A stretch of DNA of 64,000 bases from the NCBI RefSeq assembly GCF_040712315.1, contig NC_134023.1, forward strand, positions 63,317,257 to 63,381,256. The letters run 5' to 3'. The notes under the pieces were generated by a model. It searched no databases. It saw only the letters and a program-made list of their open reading frames with translations, and had not been told where the DNA came from. Every line of letters begins with the position of its first letter. Within the stretch, counting starts at the first letter, position 1. Positions 47,860 to 57,453 of the stretch are shown in pieces. The translations under genes and the position numbers were made by a program. Source of the DNA: Castanea sativa. Taxonomy: Eukaryota > Streptophyta > Magnoliopsida > Fagales > Fagaceae.

Positions 47860-48400
47860 TCTTAGTATTTCTTCCTCCACCATAGCTCCCAGCATGAATT
47901 ATCTTCCTCCTCGGATCATAGCTTGTCAATAACATTTGCTAAATCTCCCTCTAAGATGATATCTCTTGCACTTATCCCAATTGCAAAATTAATAGCCTAG
48001 CAGCCTAGCCAACCACTGCTAGTTCAGCCTCCTCCTAATCCATAATTACTCTCCCTTTGCAACTCAATGCTGCAATGAGGTATCGATTATCATCTCGAAT
48101 AAAAACTCTTGCTCCCAATGTGCTTTGTTCTTTAAAAATTGCTCCATCAAATTTTATCATCAAGGACATCTCTTGAGGAGGTTGTTTTTTATGCTTGATT
48201 GGTGGATTCTTATGTGCAATCATATCATTATAGGTCTTGTAGTCTTGCAGCAAAACATTTGGCCTCTTCGGCCATCACACCAGGCAGTTTGTACTGCTAT
48301 TCAAAAAGTCATTAATTTCTTTAACTCCACAACATCCACGCTATCTCAAAAAGTTCCACCACCACCTCTTCTTCCTTCCCTTCTAAAATTTTCCTGTATG
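47860..48400 (-). pseudogene. Decayed RNase H-like domain (LINE or RVT_3 family)
   Basis: On the minus strand, 48035-48253 translates to a segment with 'IKFDGAIFKEQSTLG' and 'VFIRDDNRYLIAALS'. That matches the first strands of the plant RVT_3/RNase H-like domain found at the end of LINEs and in related host proteins. Downstream, in shifted frames, 'EEAELAVVG', 'QLG', 'ISS' and 'NMLL'-like pieces follow the EA..A...A....G...I.EGD pattern. Upstream there are traces of a Trp-rich 'IAWMLW' zf-RVT-like segment. Several stops and frameshifts make it non-functional. It lies inside the 3.6 kb TIR element and may be captured or nested. Confidence 0.55.
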
Positions 48401-48839
48401 TTTAATGACAAAAAAGTTTGATGAAGAGAATGTATTGATTGGAAAAATTTGTAGAGACAAAATATCAAATTAACCAATCCATTGAATTTGATTCTTACAA
48501 TTTTGCATTGAATCCATCTTAAACATTTAAAGTAATAAAGGCATACCAAAGATTTGAGTTGTTTGGCTAATTTAATGTGGAAAAATTCCTTTCACCAATT
48601 AGCCAAATCCCTTTTACCCATTTAGTCAAAAGACTTTGATATAAGTTGAATTGAACCACCATAATCTTTGTTCCAACCAAAAAATAATTTTCAAGAAAAT
48701 CAACCTTAAACAGTGATCACAATATGGAAAGAATGTAGCTCATATAAAATGTGAAATTTCACATCACATCAAAAAGAAATTTCCAATGAACATATGGCAT
48801 GCAACAATAAGTCAATAACATATAATCAAAATTCCAAAA

Positions 48840-48841
<2 letters not shown>

Positions 48842-48895
<54 letters not shown>
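48842..48895. repeat. (AT)n microsatellite
   Basis: Uninterrupted AT run inside the 3.6 kb TIR element. Confidence 0.95.
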
Positions 48896-48898
<3 letters not shown>

Positions 48899-50122
48899 TT
48901 ACAAGATAAAATCTAAGCCACCCAACTGTGCTCTACCACAATGACTGTTATCAAGTAATATGTCTTACTATTTAGTTGAGCTCAGTTATATGGGTTTGTG
49001 ACCCAAGTGGGGGCTTAAACCAACGGACTTGGCAAAGGATCAGGGTTTTCATTAATCTTTAGAAAAAAATAGAGAGAGAAAGAAGGGTAAAAAGAGAGAA
49101 ATAGAGAAAGGAGAGAGATTGTAAGAGACAAAGTGAGATTGAATTTGAATGAAAAAAAAAAAAGAATCAAAGGATTGCAAACCACCTATCTAAGAGAAAT
49201 TTCATTAAACATGTAACCTATAAAGTTGATCTTCCATTGAAGATTGCTTCTTTTGTATCTGTGACAGTCTCTTTTAGCCATCCAGTTCTTGTTCTCTATC
49301 TTCTTAAGTAGTGATTATCTACCTTTTTTGGCAATTTCATTTGAGGGGGTTTAACTTTGATGAAGATAAGAGGCAAGAGATAGAGGCAGTAACTGAATTT
49401 GGATAAATTAATGGCCAATAAACGTAAGAACAACCATTTTATGAAGAATACCAAGAGGCTGGCAATATGAAACTACTAAATTATGTAGAAGGAGAAATGA
49501 CAGCTAAGTTGCAAAACACGATGGGATTTCAGTAAATGTTGAAAGCCTTTGTTTTTATAGCTTCCTCATTTTCCATTTAATTGAGGTTGACAATGGCCCA
49601 TGTATTAACACTGACCATCTTTTATATAACAGTAAAAATATGTTAATGTGACTCTTAGGGTAACAGTAAAAACAACTTAAAAAAAATAGGTTAAAAAGGC
49701 TAAATGCAATATTAGAGTGCCACATGGTAGGACCTTATGCACTCTTGCATGAGGTCTTTGCTTTTATATATATATTGATTGATTTTGAGATTTAAATAAT
49801 TCTGTTATGCTCTAGGGTTTAATGATTAAGCTAAAAATTTATTTTTAGTTTCTATGTGATATGTTGTTTTATGACTTTTGGACTATATAACTTGGTTATT
49901 GGATGATTTATGCGAATGATGTGTTTATATATTTATTTATTTTATATTCTCATATGATGTAATTTTTTATTGTTTTTATTTTTATTTTAGTTGCTTTTTA
50001 TAATTATAAAATATATTAATTAATTAATTAATAAACTCACAATTAAACCACTGAACCACTGGTTGAACCAATTCTTCAACCGGGTCAACTTTCCATACTG
50101 TTTTTATAACTATGCTTTGTAT

Positions 50123-51057
50123 TTAGGCTGAGCTTGACTATTCGGATATCTCAAAGACTCAAATTGCAGTGGTGAACTAGCATTCTTAAAATTTCACCCG
50201 ATTTTGTGGTATAGAACGAAATTAAACAAAACATGCACATACCTCTTGGATCCATTCAATGGTTGTTTCACATTATTATGGATTTTTATCTCTTTGATTG
50301 ACTTTGCAAAATAATGGAGAAAATTTTCATAAATAAGAAAATTTTAAAATTTTCAAGCTTTCTTATTATCTCATGACTCTTATGACTTATCCAATTAACT
50401 TATGTCTCTAGCCATGACATGGTGTAGCAAATTATTTTTTCAAGTGGTAAACAACCTCATTAAAAAGTTAATTTTTTCAAGCCTTCTAGTTTCCAAACTT
50501 CTGAACTTACTTATTTAATCCAAATTGAACACCACTCTATTTCAGTAAAAAGTCCTGGACTAATTTTTGGTACTATTGACTTTATTATTAATCTTTAAAG
50601 TGCAACTTATACACATCTTTGTTACTTCTTTAGCTGTAATATAATAGTTAGCAATATCTTTGAAGTGCTTTCCTCCATAGTGCTTGGTGTTATATTACTT
50701 CTAGTGCGTAACTGCATACATTACTTTCAACTTACATTCATTTGAGTGCCCGAATTCTTGCATTTTCAACTTGGATCCAAATATCTCACGAAAAATAAAA
50801 TTTTGCTACAAATGTCTAATATGGAAGTGATTTCATTTTCATTTATTTATTTTAAATTTCAATTTGTGTTAAAAAGAAAAAAAAGTATCATCATCATCAT
50901 CTATTTCTCGAAACAGATCAATTTACCATTGATAATAGTAATAAAATTTTTCTTAATCACCAATTATTTGTAATAATTTTCTCTCCTTCCTAACAAGACT
51001 TGCATAGGAAAGGAGAGATCCCTAGGGCAAATTTCTCTGTTGTAGTTCTTGGTATCA
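50123..51057. other. Non-coding DNA left of the copia element
   Basis: AT-rich, with a (CAT)n-like run near 50887-50901. No gene recognised. It supplies the insertion target of the copia element. Confidence 0.55.
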
Positions 51058-51062
51058 CTACT

Positions 51063-51373
51063 TATCAGAGTATAAATGAAGCTAATAGAATTAGTAGCAA
51101 GAGCAGAGGAGAAGCTAGCAAGATCAGTCACAGTGCAGACACATCAATAGCAGAGCATAGACAAAACGACAACAATGAGAAGTAGTTTCTATACGGCATG
51201 TAGTTTAGTGTGGTTAGATATTTACTTAAGTGACAACACGTGTGATAGGTTGTTAATTCTGTTTTGGTTAGTTATTTTGCTTTCACACTTGTACAGATTA
51301 GTATAAATATAGCTTCTGTAATCACTTTTATTTTCAATGAGAATATTCAGTTTTAATTCTCTGTTTTGTGATA
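51063..51373 (+). repeat. 5' LTR of the copia element
   Basis: Begins TATCAGAG and ends TGATA, so the termini are TATCA...TGATA instead of TG...CA. A TATA-like 'agtataaatatagc' at about 51301-51314 is followed by T-rich sequence. The sequence equals the 3' LTR. Confidence 0.95.
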
Positions 51374-51385
51374 TGGTATCAGAGC
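51374..51385 (+). other. Primer-binding site, initiator tRNA-Met
   Basis: TGGTATCAGAGC directly follows the 5' LTR with no spacer and complements the 3' end of plant initiator tRNA-Met, the usual copia primer. Confidence 0.93.
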
Positions 51386-51539
51386 AAATTCCCAAATTCC
51401 TGTAGGGTTTTGTTTTGTTCCTTTTTCAGTTTTCTTTTCCAATTTTCCCGAGAAAATCTCTCTGTTTCTTGAGAAAATTGTGCTTCTTGAGAAAATTTTT
51501 CTTCGTGTCTGTGAGAGATCTCTTCTTTGTTTGCCAATT

Positions 51540-54500
51540 ATGGTTTCCGCTGCAAATACAAATGGTTCTACAGATGCTTCAACGTCTGTGACTCAATCTC
51601 CTTCCACACAAGATTCTCCAATGGACGACCCTCTGTTTTTGCATCATGCAGAAAATCCAAGTCTGGTTCTTGTCACACAGCCTTTGATAGGTGGAGAAAA
51701 TTATGCAGCTTGGGCTCGTGCAGTGAGAAAAGCTTTACTCACCAAGAACAAATTAGGGTTTATTGATGGGACTCTGACTCTCTCATCACCATTGGTATCT
51801 ACTCCTTCGAATGTGCAAGCTTGGATAAGGTGTGACAACATGGTTGGCACATGGCTAACCAATTCAGTCTCACCAAAGTTACAAGCAAGCATCATTTATG
51901 AAGACACTGCTCTGGAAATTTGGAATGACTTGAAGAATCGTTTTGCTCAGACTAATGGACCTAGAATCTTCAATCTTCAAAAGGACATTGCAGAGCTTCA
52001 CCAAGGTGAGATGTCTGTTACTGATTTCTTTACTCAATTGAAGGTGTTTTGGGATCAATTGCAAAACCTTAGTCCATTTCCTTCATGTACTTGTGGTAAA
52101 TGTGTTTGCAATATTAATAAGAGGCTTACTGATCTACAAGTGAGAGAGTCTGTGATAAAATTTTTAATGGGATTGAATGATTCTTTCTCCCAAGTTCGAT
52201 CTCAAGTCTTGCTTATGGATCCTATCCCATCTCTTAGTAAGGTGTACTCCTTGTTAATTCAAGAAGAGACACAAAGATCAGTACCTAATGCCTCTGTTGC
52301 TAAGGTTGATTCTACTGCTCTAGCTGCTAAATTGTTCAATGAACATCTTGGTCCAAATCTTGGTAATTCTGGTGGCAAAGGGAAAGAGAGACCAACTTGT
52401 ACTTTCTGTGGCAAGATTGGTCATACAGTAGATAAGTGTTATAAAAAGCATGGTTTTCCACCTGGGTTCAAGTTCAAGAACAGACCTCCTATGGCTCATC
52501 AAGTTTCTTCAGATGTATTGTCCACAACTTCCCCACTGCATCACCAGAATTCTGTTTTTACTCCTGAACAATGCCAGCAGCTTCTTGCTTTGTTTGGGGC
52601 TTCCAATTCATCTCTTGTAGCAACTTCAGCTTCACCCAAGGAGAGTCCAATGGCAAATGTAGCATCATCTTCTGCATCTATTGGTGTTCCAATGTCAGGT
52701 ATTGACTTATCTCATAGTGTTTTCTCAGCCCAAGTAGTGAATAGAAGGGCTTATGACAAACAAACTTGGGTGCTAGATACTGGAGCTACTGACCATTTTG
52801 TTTGTTCAATGGATATGTTGACCTCAATTACTGCTACCATGCAGTCTTTGGTTCACTTGCCCAATGGGGAATCAGCTCAAGTTACTCACATTGGAACTGT
52901 TGTTCTTTCTTCTTCACTTACCCTTTATAATGTTCTTTGTGTCCCATCTTTTAGTTTTAACTTGCTATCTGTTAGCTCACTTACACTTTCTCAGCCTTAT
53001 TGTCTTGTTTTCCTCTCCACTTATTGTTTTATTCAGGACCTTTTATCTTGGAAAACGATTGGGGTGGGCAAGGCTGTTGATGGGTTGTACTTGTTGCAAT
53101 GTGATACTCTCCAGCACATCTCTTCTTCTTCACTTGCAGACTACTTAATCAATCACAAGTTTCATGCTGCTACTAATCCTCCTTTCTCTGCAGCCACTTC
53201 TGCAACTCCAAGTTCCTCTTCTTCTCATCTTTGGCATGCAAGATTAGGTCATCCTTCTGATCTCAAGCTTAGACTTTTAGGTCCTCATATACCTTCTTTA
53301 CAGTCTCCTTGTAATAAGACTTGTCAAGTCTGTCCTATGGCCAAACTTAAAAGATTACCTTTTCCTTTCAATAATAACATTAGTGCTTGTGCTTTTGATT
53401 TGGTTCATATGGATGTGTGGGGTCCTTATTCTGTTCCCACTCTAGATGGTTTCAAATATTTCTTAACAATTGTTGATGATGCAACCCGTGCAACTTGGTT
53501 ATTCTTAATGAAATCTAAATCTGATGTCAGATCCTTGTTTCAATCTTTTTACACTATGGTTGTTACTCAATTTGGCCACAACATCAAATCCATTAGAACT
53601 GATAATGCCAAAGAGTTTGTCATGCCTGATTTCTTCAATTCTCATGGAATTATACATCAGCACAGCTGTGTTTATACTCCACAACAGAATTCTGTTGTGG
53701 AGAGAAAACACCAACACCTTCTTTCAATTGCAAGGGCATTGCAAATTCAATCACAAGTACCTCTCCAATTCTGGGGTGATTGTGTTTTGACTGCTGCATA
53801 CCTTATAAATAGACTTCCCTTTCCCTTATTGCATGACAAAACACCTTTTGAACTTTTGTTTCATAAGACACCAGATTATGATCATCTCAAAGTTTTTGGC
53901 TGCCTATGCTTTGCTTCTACTATTGTCCACTCTAGGACCAAATTCTCACCAAGGGCAAGAAGATGTGTTTTTCTTGGTTATCCTTGTAATGTCAAGGGTT
54001 ATAAACTTTTTGATCTTGACACTCATTCTGTTTTTATCTCAAGGGATGTAGTGTTTCATGAATTTTTTTTCCCTTATGCCTCTTCATCAAATAATTCACT
54101 TCCTGCCATTCCTTTGCCCTTGCCTTGTGTTCCTTCTGTTCCTTCCTTGCATGATGATCCTTTTCTATCAAGTCCTTCTACCCCTATTGTTTCTTCTGAT
54201 TCTATCATTCAAGTCCATCACACTCTTGATGATGATTTCCTTGATGAGCTACCAGAAGCACCTCCTGAACCTATTGCAGACCCTTTTCCTCTTAGAAGAT
54301 CTTCTAGGCCTGTTAAAAGACCCTCTTATCTGCAGGAGTTCCATTGCAATCAAGTTGCTGCTGATCAGCCTATGCTTTCATCTCATTCAGGTACTTCCCA
54401 TCCCATTTCTGCTCATGTTTCTTATCACCACCTCTCTCCTTCATATAAGACATTTTGTTGTGCTATTTCCTCTTTAGTTGAACCCCAATTTTACTACCAA

Positions 54501-56147
54501 GCTGTGTCTGAACCCCAATGGCAAGCTGCCATGGCTGCTGAAATAGCAGCTCTTGAGGCCAATAATACTTGGACTTTGACCCCTTTACCTGCTGGTAAGA
54601 AGCCCATTGGCTGCAAATGGGTCTATAAAATCAAATATAAAGCTGATGGTTCAGTAGAGAGATACAAGGCTAGATTGGTGGCTAAAGGCTTCACTCAAAA
54701 GGAGGGTGTTGATTACTTTGAGACCTTTTCTCCAGTAGCTAAAATGGTGTCTGTCAAGGTTCTTCTTGCAGTGGCTGCCATCAAAGGTTGGTTTTTGAGT
54801 CAACTAGATGTGAATAATGCCTTCCTCCATGGGGATTTGGATGAGGAAGTGTATATGGCTCTTCCACAGGGGTTTCACAGCCAGGGGGAGGTAGTTTGTA
54901 AGCTAAATAAATCTTTGTATGGGCTTAAGCAAGCCTCTAGGCAGTGGTTTGCCAAATTTTCAAATACTTTGCTTCAGCTTGGTTTCATTCAGTCCAAGGC
55001 TGATTACTCATTGTTTACCAGAAGACATGATGACATTTTTATGGTTCTTTTGGTCTATGTAGATGATGTGTTAATAGCTTGCAATGACAAAGCTGAAGTA
55101 GACAGGTTTAAAGTCATGTTAGATGAGAAGTTTAAGCTTAAGGACTTGGGTGACTTGAAATATTTTCTTGGCTTGGAGGTTGCCAGGTCAGACAAAGGAA
55201 TTGCCCTTTGTCAAAGGAAGTATACCCTTGAATTACTAAATGATGCTGGACTGCTTGGCTGTAAGTGTGCTAAAACACCCATGGAACATAGTCTGAAGTT
55301 AAGCAGGTTTGAAGGAGAAGAACTCAAGGATCCTAGTCATTACAGAAGACTTGTGGGCAGACTCTTGTACTTAACTATTACAAGACCTGATGTAACCTTT
55401 GCTGTCCACAGACTCAGTCAATTCATGGCCAAGCCTAGAAGACCTCATCTGGATGCAGCATATAGGGTGTTGCAGTATTTGAAAGGAGAACCAGGCAAAG
55501 GTCTTATGTTCTCTTCTAGTACAGATTTACATTTAAAAGGATTTGCAGATGCAGATTGGGCTGCATGTCCTGATACTAGGAGATCCGTGACTGGCTATAG
55601 CATTTTCATTGGTGATTCTTTAGTGTCTTGGAAGTCCAAGAAGCAATCTACAGTTTCAAGGTCTTCAGCAGAAGCAGAGTACAGGTCCATGGCTGTAGCA
55701 ACGTGTGAAATAGTGTGGATCTTATATTTCCTTAAGGACATAGGAGTGAATCATGACAAAGAAGCCTTGCTATTCTGTGACAGTCAAGCTGCACTTCACA
55801 TTGGATCTAATCCAGTTTTTCATGAGCGAACAAAACACATAGAGATAGACTGCCATGTGGTGAGGGACAAGGTCTTAGAGAAGGTGATTAAGTTGAATCA
55901 TGTTAGGACTAATTGTCAATTGGCTGACTTGCTTACCAAAGCCTTAAGTTTCAATCAATTCTCAAGTCTCATTTGCAAAATGGGAATGCTTAACATTCAT
56001 ACACCAGCTGCTCTTGAGGGGGAGTATCAGAGTATAAATGAAGCTAATAGAATTAGTAGCAAGAGCAGAGGAGAAGCTAGCAAGATCAGTCACAGTGCAG
56101 ACACATCAATAGCAGAGCATAGACAAAACGACAACAATGAGAAGTAG
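51540..56147 (+). CDS. Ty1/copia Gag-Pol polyprotein, intact
   Basis: One open frame of about 1535 residues from the ATG at 51540; the frame also opens slightly upstream without an ATG. In order, with approximate residues: a copia Gag domain (about 30-250), a CCHC zinc knuckle CTFCGKIGHTVDKC (about 287), protease DTGATDHF (Asp about 413) and a pre-integrase LWHARLGH (about 565). The integrase core has Asp in HMDVWGPY (about 625), Asp in RTDNAKEF (about 688) and Glu in VVERKH (about 721). Reverse transcriptase has YVDDVLIA (about 1173-1180), and RNase H has SSAEAEYRSM (about 1376) and DSQAALHI. Key residues are all present and no stop or frameshift is seen, so it could be active. The last 40 or so residues are encoded inside the 3' LTR. 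Transcription would start in the 5' LTR. Confidence 0.95.
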   Translation: MVSAANTNGSTDASTSVTQSPSTQDSPMDDPLFLHHAENPSLVLVTQPLIGGENYAAWARAVRKALLTKNKLGFIDGTLTLSSPLVSTPSNVQAWIRCDNMVGTWLTNSVSPKLQASIIYEDTALEIWNDLKNRFAQTNGPRIFNLQKDIAELHQGEMSVTDFFTQLKVFWDQLQNLSPFPSCTCGKCVCNINKRLTDLQVRESVIKFLMGLNDSFSQVRSQVLLMDPIPSLSKVYSLLIQEETQRSVPNASVAKVDSTALAAKLFNEHLGPNLGNSGGKGKERPTCTFCGKIGHTVDKCYKKHGFPPGFKFKNRPPMAHQVSSDVLSTTSPLHHQNSVFTPEQCQQLLALFGASNSSLVATSASPKESPMANVASSSASIGVPMSGIDLSHSVFSAQVVNRRAYDKQTWVLDTGATDHFVCSMDMLTSITATMQSLVHLPNGESAQVTHIGTVVLSSSLTLYNVLCVPSFSFNLLSVSSLTLSQPYCLVFLSTYCFIQDLLSWKTIGVGKAVDGLYLLQCDTLQHISSSSLADYLINHKFHAATNPPFSAATSATPSSSSSHLWHARLGHPSDLKLRLLGPHIPSLQSPCNKTCQVCPMAKLKRLPFPFNNNISACAFDLVHMDVWGPYSVPTLDGFKYFLTIVDDATRATWLFLMKSKSDVRSLFQSFYTMVVTQFGHNIKSIRTDNAKEFVMPDFFNSHGIIHQHSCVYTPQQNSVVERKHQHLLSIARALQIQSQVPLQFWGDCVLTAAYLINRLPFPLLHDKTPFELLFHKTPDYDHLKVFGCLCFASTIVHSRTKFSPRARRCVFLGYPCNVKGYKLFDLDTHSVFISRDVVFHEFFFPYASSSNNSLPAIPLPLPCVPSVPSLHDDPFLSSPSTPIVSSDSIIQVHHTLDDDFLDELPEAPPEPIADPFPLRRSSRPVKRPSYLQEFHCNQVAADQPMLSSHSGTSHPISAHVSYHHLSPSYKTFCCAISSLVEPQFYYQAVSEPQWQAAMAAEIAALEANNTWTLTPLPAGKKPIGCKWVYKIKYKADGSVERYKARLVAKGFTQKEGVDYFETFSPVAKMVSVKVLLAVAAIKGWFLSQLDVNNAFLHGDLDEEVYMALPQGFHSQGEVVCKLNKSLYGLKQASRQWFAKFSNTLLQLGFIQSKADYSLFTRRHDDIFMVLLVYVDDVLIACNDKAEVDRFKVMLDEKFKLKDLGDLKYFLGLEVARSDKGIALCQRKYTLELLNDAGLLGCKCAKTPMEHSLKLSRFEGEELKDPSHYRRLVGRLLYLTITRPDVTFAVHRLSQFMAKPRRPHLDAAYRVLQYLKGEPGKGLMFSSSTDLHLKGFADADWAACPDTRRSVTGYSIFIGDSLVSWKSKKQSTVSRSSAEAEYRSMAVATCEIVWILYFLKDIGVNHDKEALLFCDSQAALHIGSNPVFHERTKHIEIDCHVVRDKVLEKVIKLNHVRTNCQLADLLTKALSFNQFSSLICKMGMLNIHTPAALEGEYQSINEANRISSKSRGEASKISHSADTSIAEHRQNDNNEK
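56012..56024 (+). other. Polypurine tract
   Basis: 'Cttgagggggag' lies immediately before the 3' LTR and would prime plus-strand synthesis. It lies within the coding frame. Confidence 0.8.
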
Positions 56148-56335
56148 TTTCTATACGGCATGTAGTTTAGTGTGGTTAGATATTTACTTAAGTGACAACA
56201 CGTGTGATAGGTTGTTAATTCTGTTTTGGTTAGTTATTTTGCTTTCACACTTGTACAGATTAGTATAAATATAGCTTCTGTAATCACTTTTATTTTCAAT
56301 GAGAATATTCAGTTTTAATTCTCTGTTTTGTGATA
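56025..56335 (+). repeat. 3' LTR of the copia element
   Basis: Same 311 bp as 51063-51373 with no difference found by eye. Its first 123 bases are also coding, because the gag-pol frame ends at 56147. Confidence 0.95.
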
Positions 56336-56340
56336 CTACT

Positions 56341-57453
56341 TCAATAAGAATAAACTTGAAATATGCACACATGGCATATATGCCGTATATGCTGGCGGTT
56401 GATCATTCAAAGAACAATGTGAGAATATACACTTAGATATGTAGATGTGCAGGTCAAGGAGGTTGAGATTTCACAGTTCTAGGTCGGGAGTCATAAGATG
56501 CAATAAGAGACTGAGTTTATATTTTATTTTTTATTTTTTAGAATAGGCTTCTCAGCTGCAGGAACAATGATATTGATCCAGTAAAAATGATTTTGGGTTT
56601 GTTGTCAGTTTGTCACAAATACTATGAATCTGCTGTGACATTTGCACCAATATGTTAGAGCTAGGGATTTATGGATGGACATCACATAACTGATATGAGA
56701 CAACAAGATTTTACGTGGTTCAGCCAACAAGCCTACATCCACGGACAATACCAGCTAAATCCACTATTACCAATAAATAAATTACAAACACTCAACCAAA
56801 CCCCTACAAACTAATAAACTTATATCTCATGACACCATCAAACTCTAAATCTATACCTCTTTTTTGTTTTTGTTTTTGTTTTTGGTTTTTTTGTGAAACA
56901 ATCTCCTAAGACCTTAATAGTTAATACATACACTGGCACTCTAGTCACACAAGAAATAAACACTCAAATCACAGCCAACTAGTTACATGTGCATCTTTCA
57001 ACTCCAAAATACACCAAACTTTGTTCTTCGGAAAAATCCACTTCACATTCTTTGAAGAGCTTCTTCTAACTGTACTATAACCTCCATATAAGATCCCTTT
57101 GATCTGAATCCACTCAATCCTTAGAAGCAATGATAAATTCTTCAAACTTGTTCAGAAAATTGGAGTTAGAAGTCCACAAAAAGATTTGGAAGATACTATC
57201 GATTGATAAGGAAACAAAGGCAGAAAAAACATGACAGAAACATGAAATAGATAGTGATCCCTCATAGAATCTAGAGCATCATTGGTGCCCCAACAATTCT
57301 TCAAAATCGCCCAAGATCATGTAAGATGGAAAGAAAATTATTAGCAAGTGAAATAATCGCATCATAATGTATAGTAAATAGAATTGACATCTAACATGTC
57401 AAATTATTATTTTTCTATATAGAAAAAGTGCCTCACTGAGGGGCTCTTCTATC
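56341..57453. other. Downstream flank of the LRR pseudogene
   Basis: From about 56770 this matches 60860-61600 downstream of the second LRR copy ('tttacaaacactcaacc', 'gagcttcttctaactg', 'cctt/cctagaagcaatg'). It is therefore duplicated 3' flank of the resistance gene. The stretch 56640-56770 contains 'ttttacgtggttcagccaac' and 'cctacatccacgg', words I associate with dispersed plant repeats but cannot name. No gene. Confidence 0.55.

Larger units (their letters stand above)
46528..50114. mobile_element. 3.6 kb terminal-inverted-repeat element, hAT-like
   Basis: A perfect 15 bp inverted repeat CATAGTTATAAAAAC starts at 46528 and ends, reversed, at 50114. It is flanked by a perfect 8 bp direct repeat CTTTGTAT (46520-46527 and 50115-50122). 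Eight-base targets point to hAT. If the last G is counted outside, a 9 bp target (GCTTTGTAT) would suit a Mutator-like element instead. The subterminal regions differ beyond the first 15-20 bases. Inside lie a degenerate RNase H-like segment (about 47860-48400), a C-run (47694-47708) and an (AT)n tract (48842-48895). No transposase frame is recognisable, so it is non-autonomous or decayed. Confidence 0.72.
51063..56335 (+). mobile_element. Complete, very young Ty1/copia LTR retrotransposon, 5273 bp
   Basis: Two 311 bp LTRs (51063-51373 and 56025-56335) that I read as identical flank a tRNA-iMet primer site, one uninterrupted gag-pol frame and a purine tract. The 5 bp duplication CTACT (51058-51062 and 56336-56340) brackets it. 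Identical LTRs, intact frame and perfect target repeat indicate recent transposition. The domain order Gag, zinc knuckle, protease, integrase, reverse transcriptase, RNase H is that of Ty1/copia. The lineage within copia was not determined. Confidence 0.96.

Noticed and set aside
54058..54477. Leu/Phe-rich frames overlapping the copia polyprotein
   Set aside because: They are shifted-frame shadows of the intact gag-pol gene.
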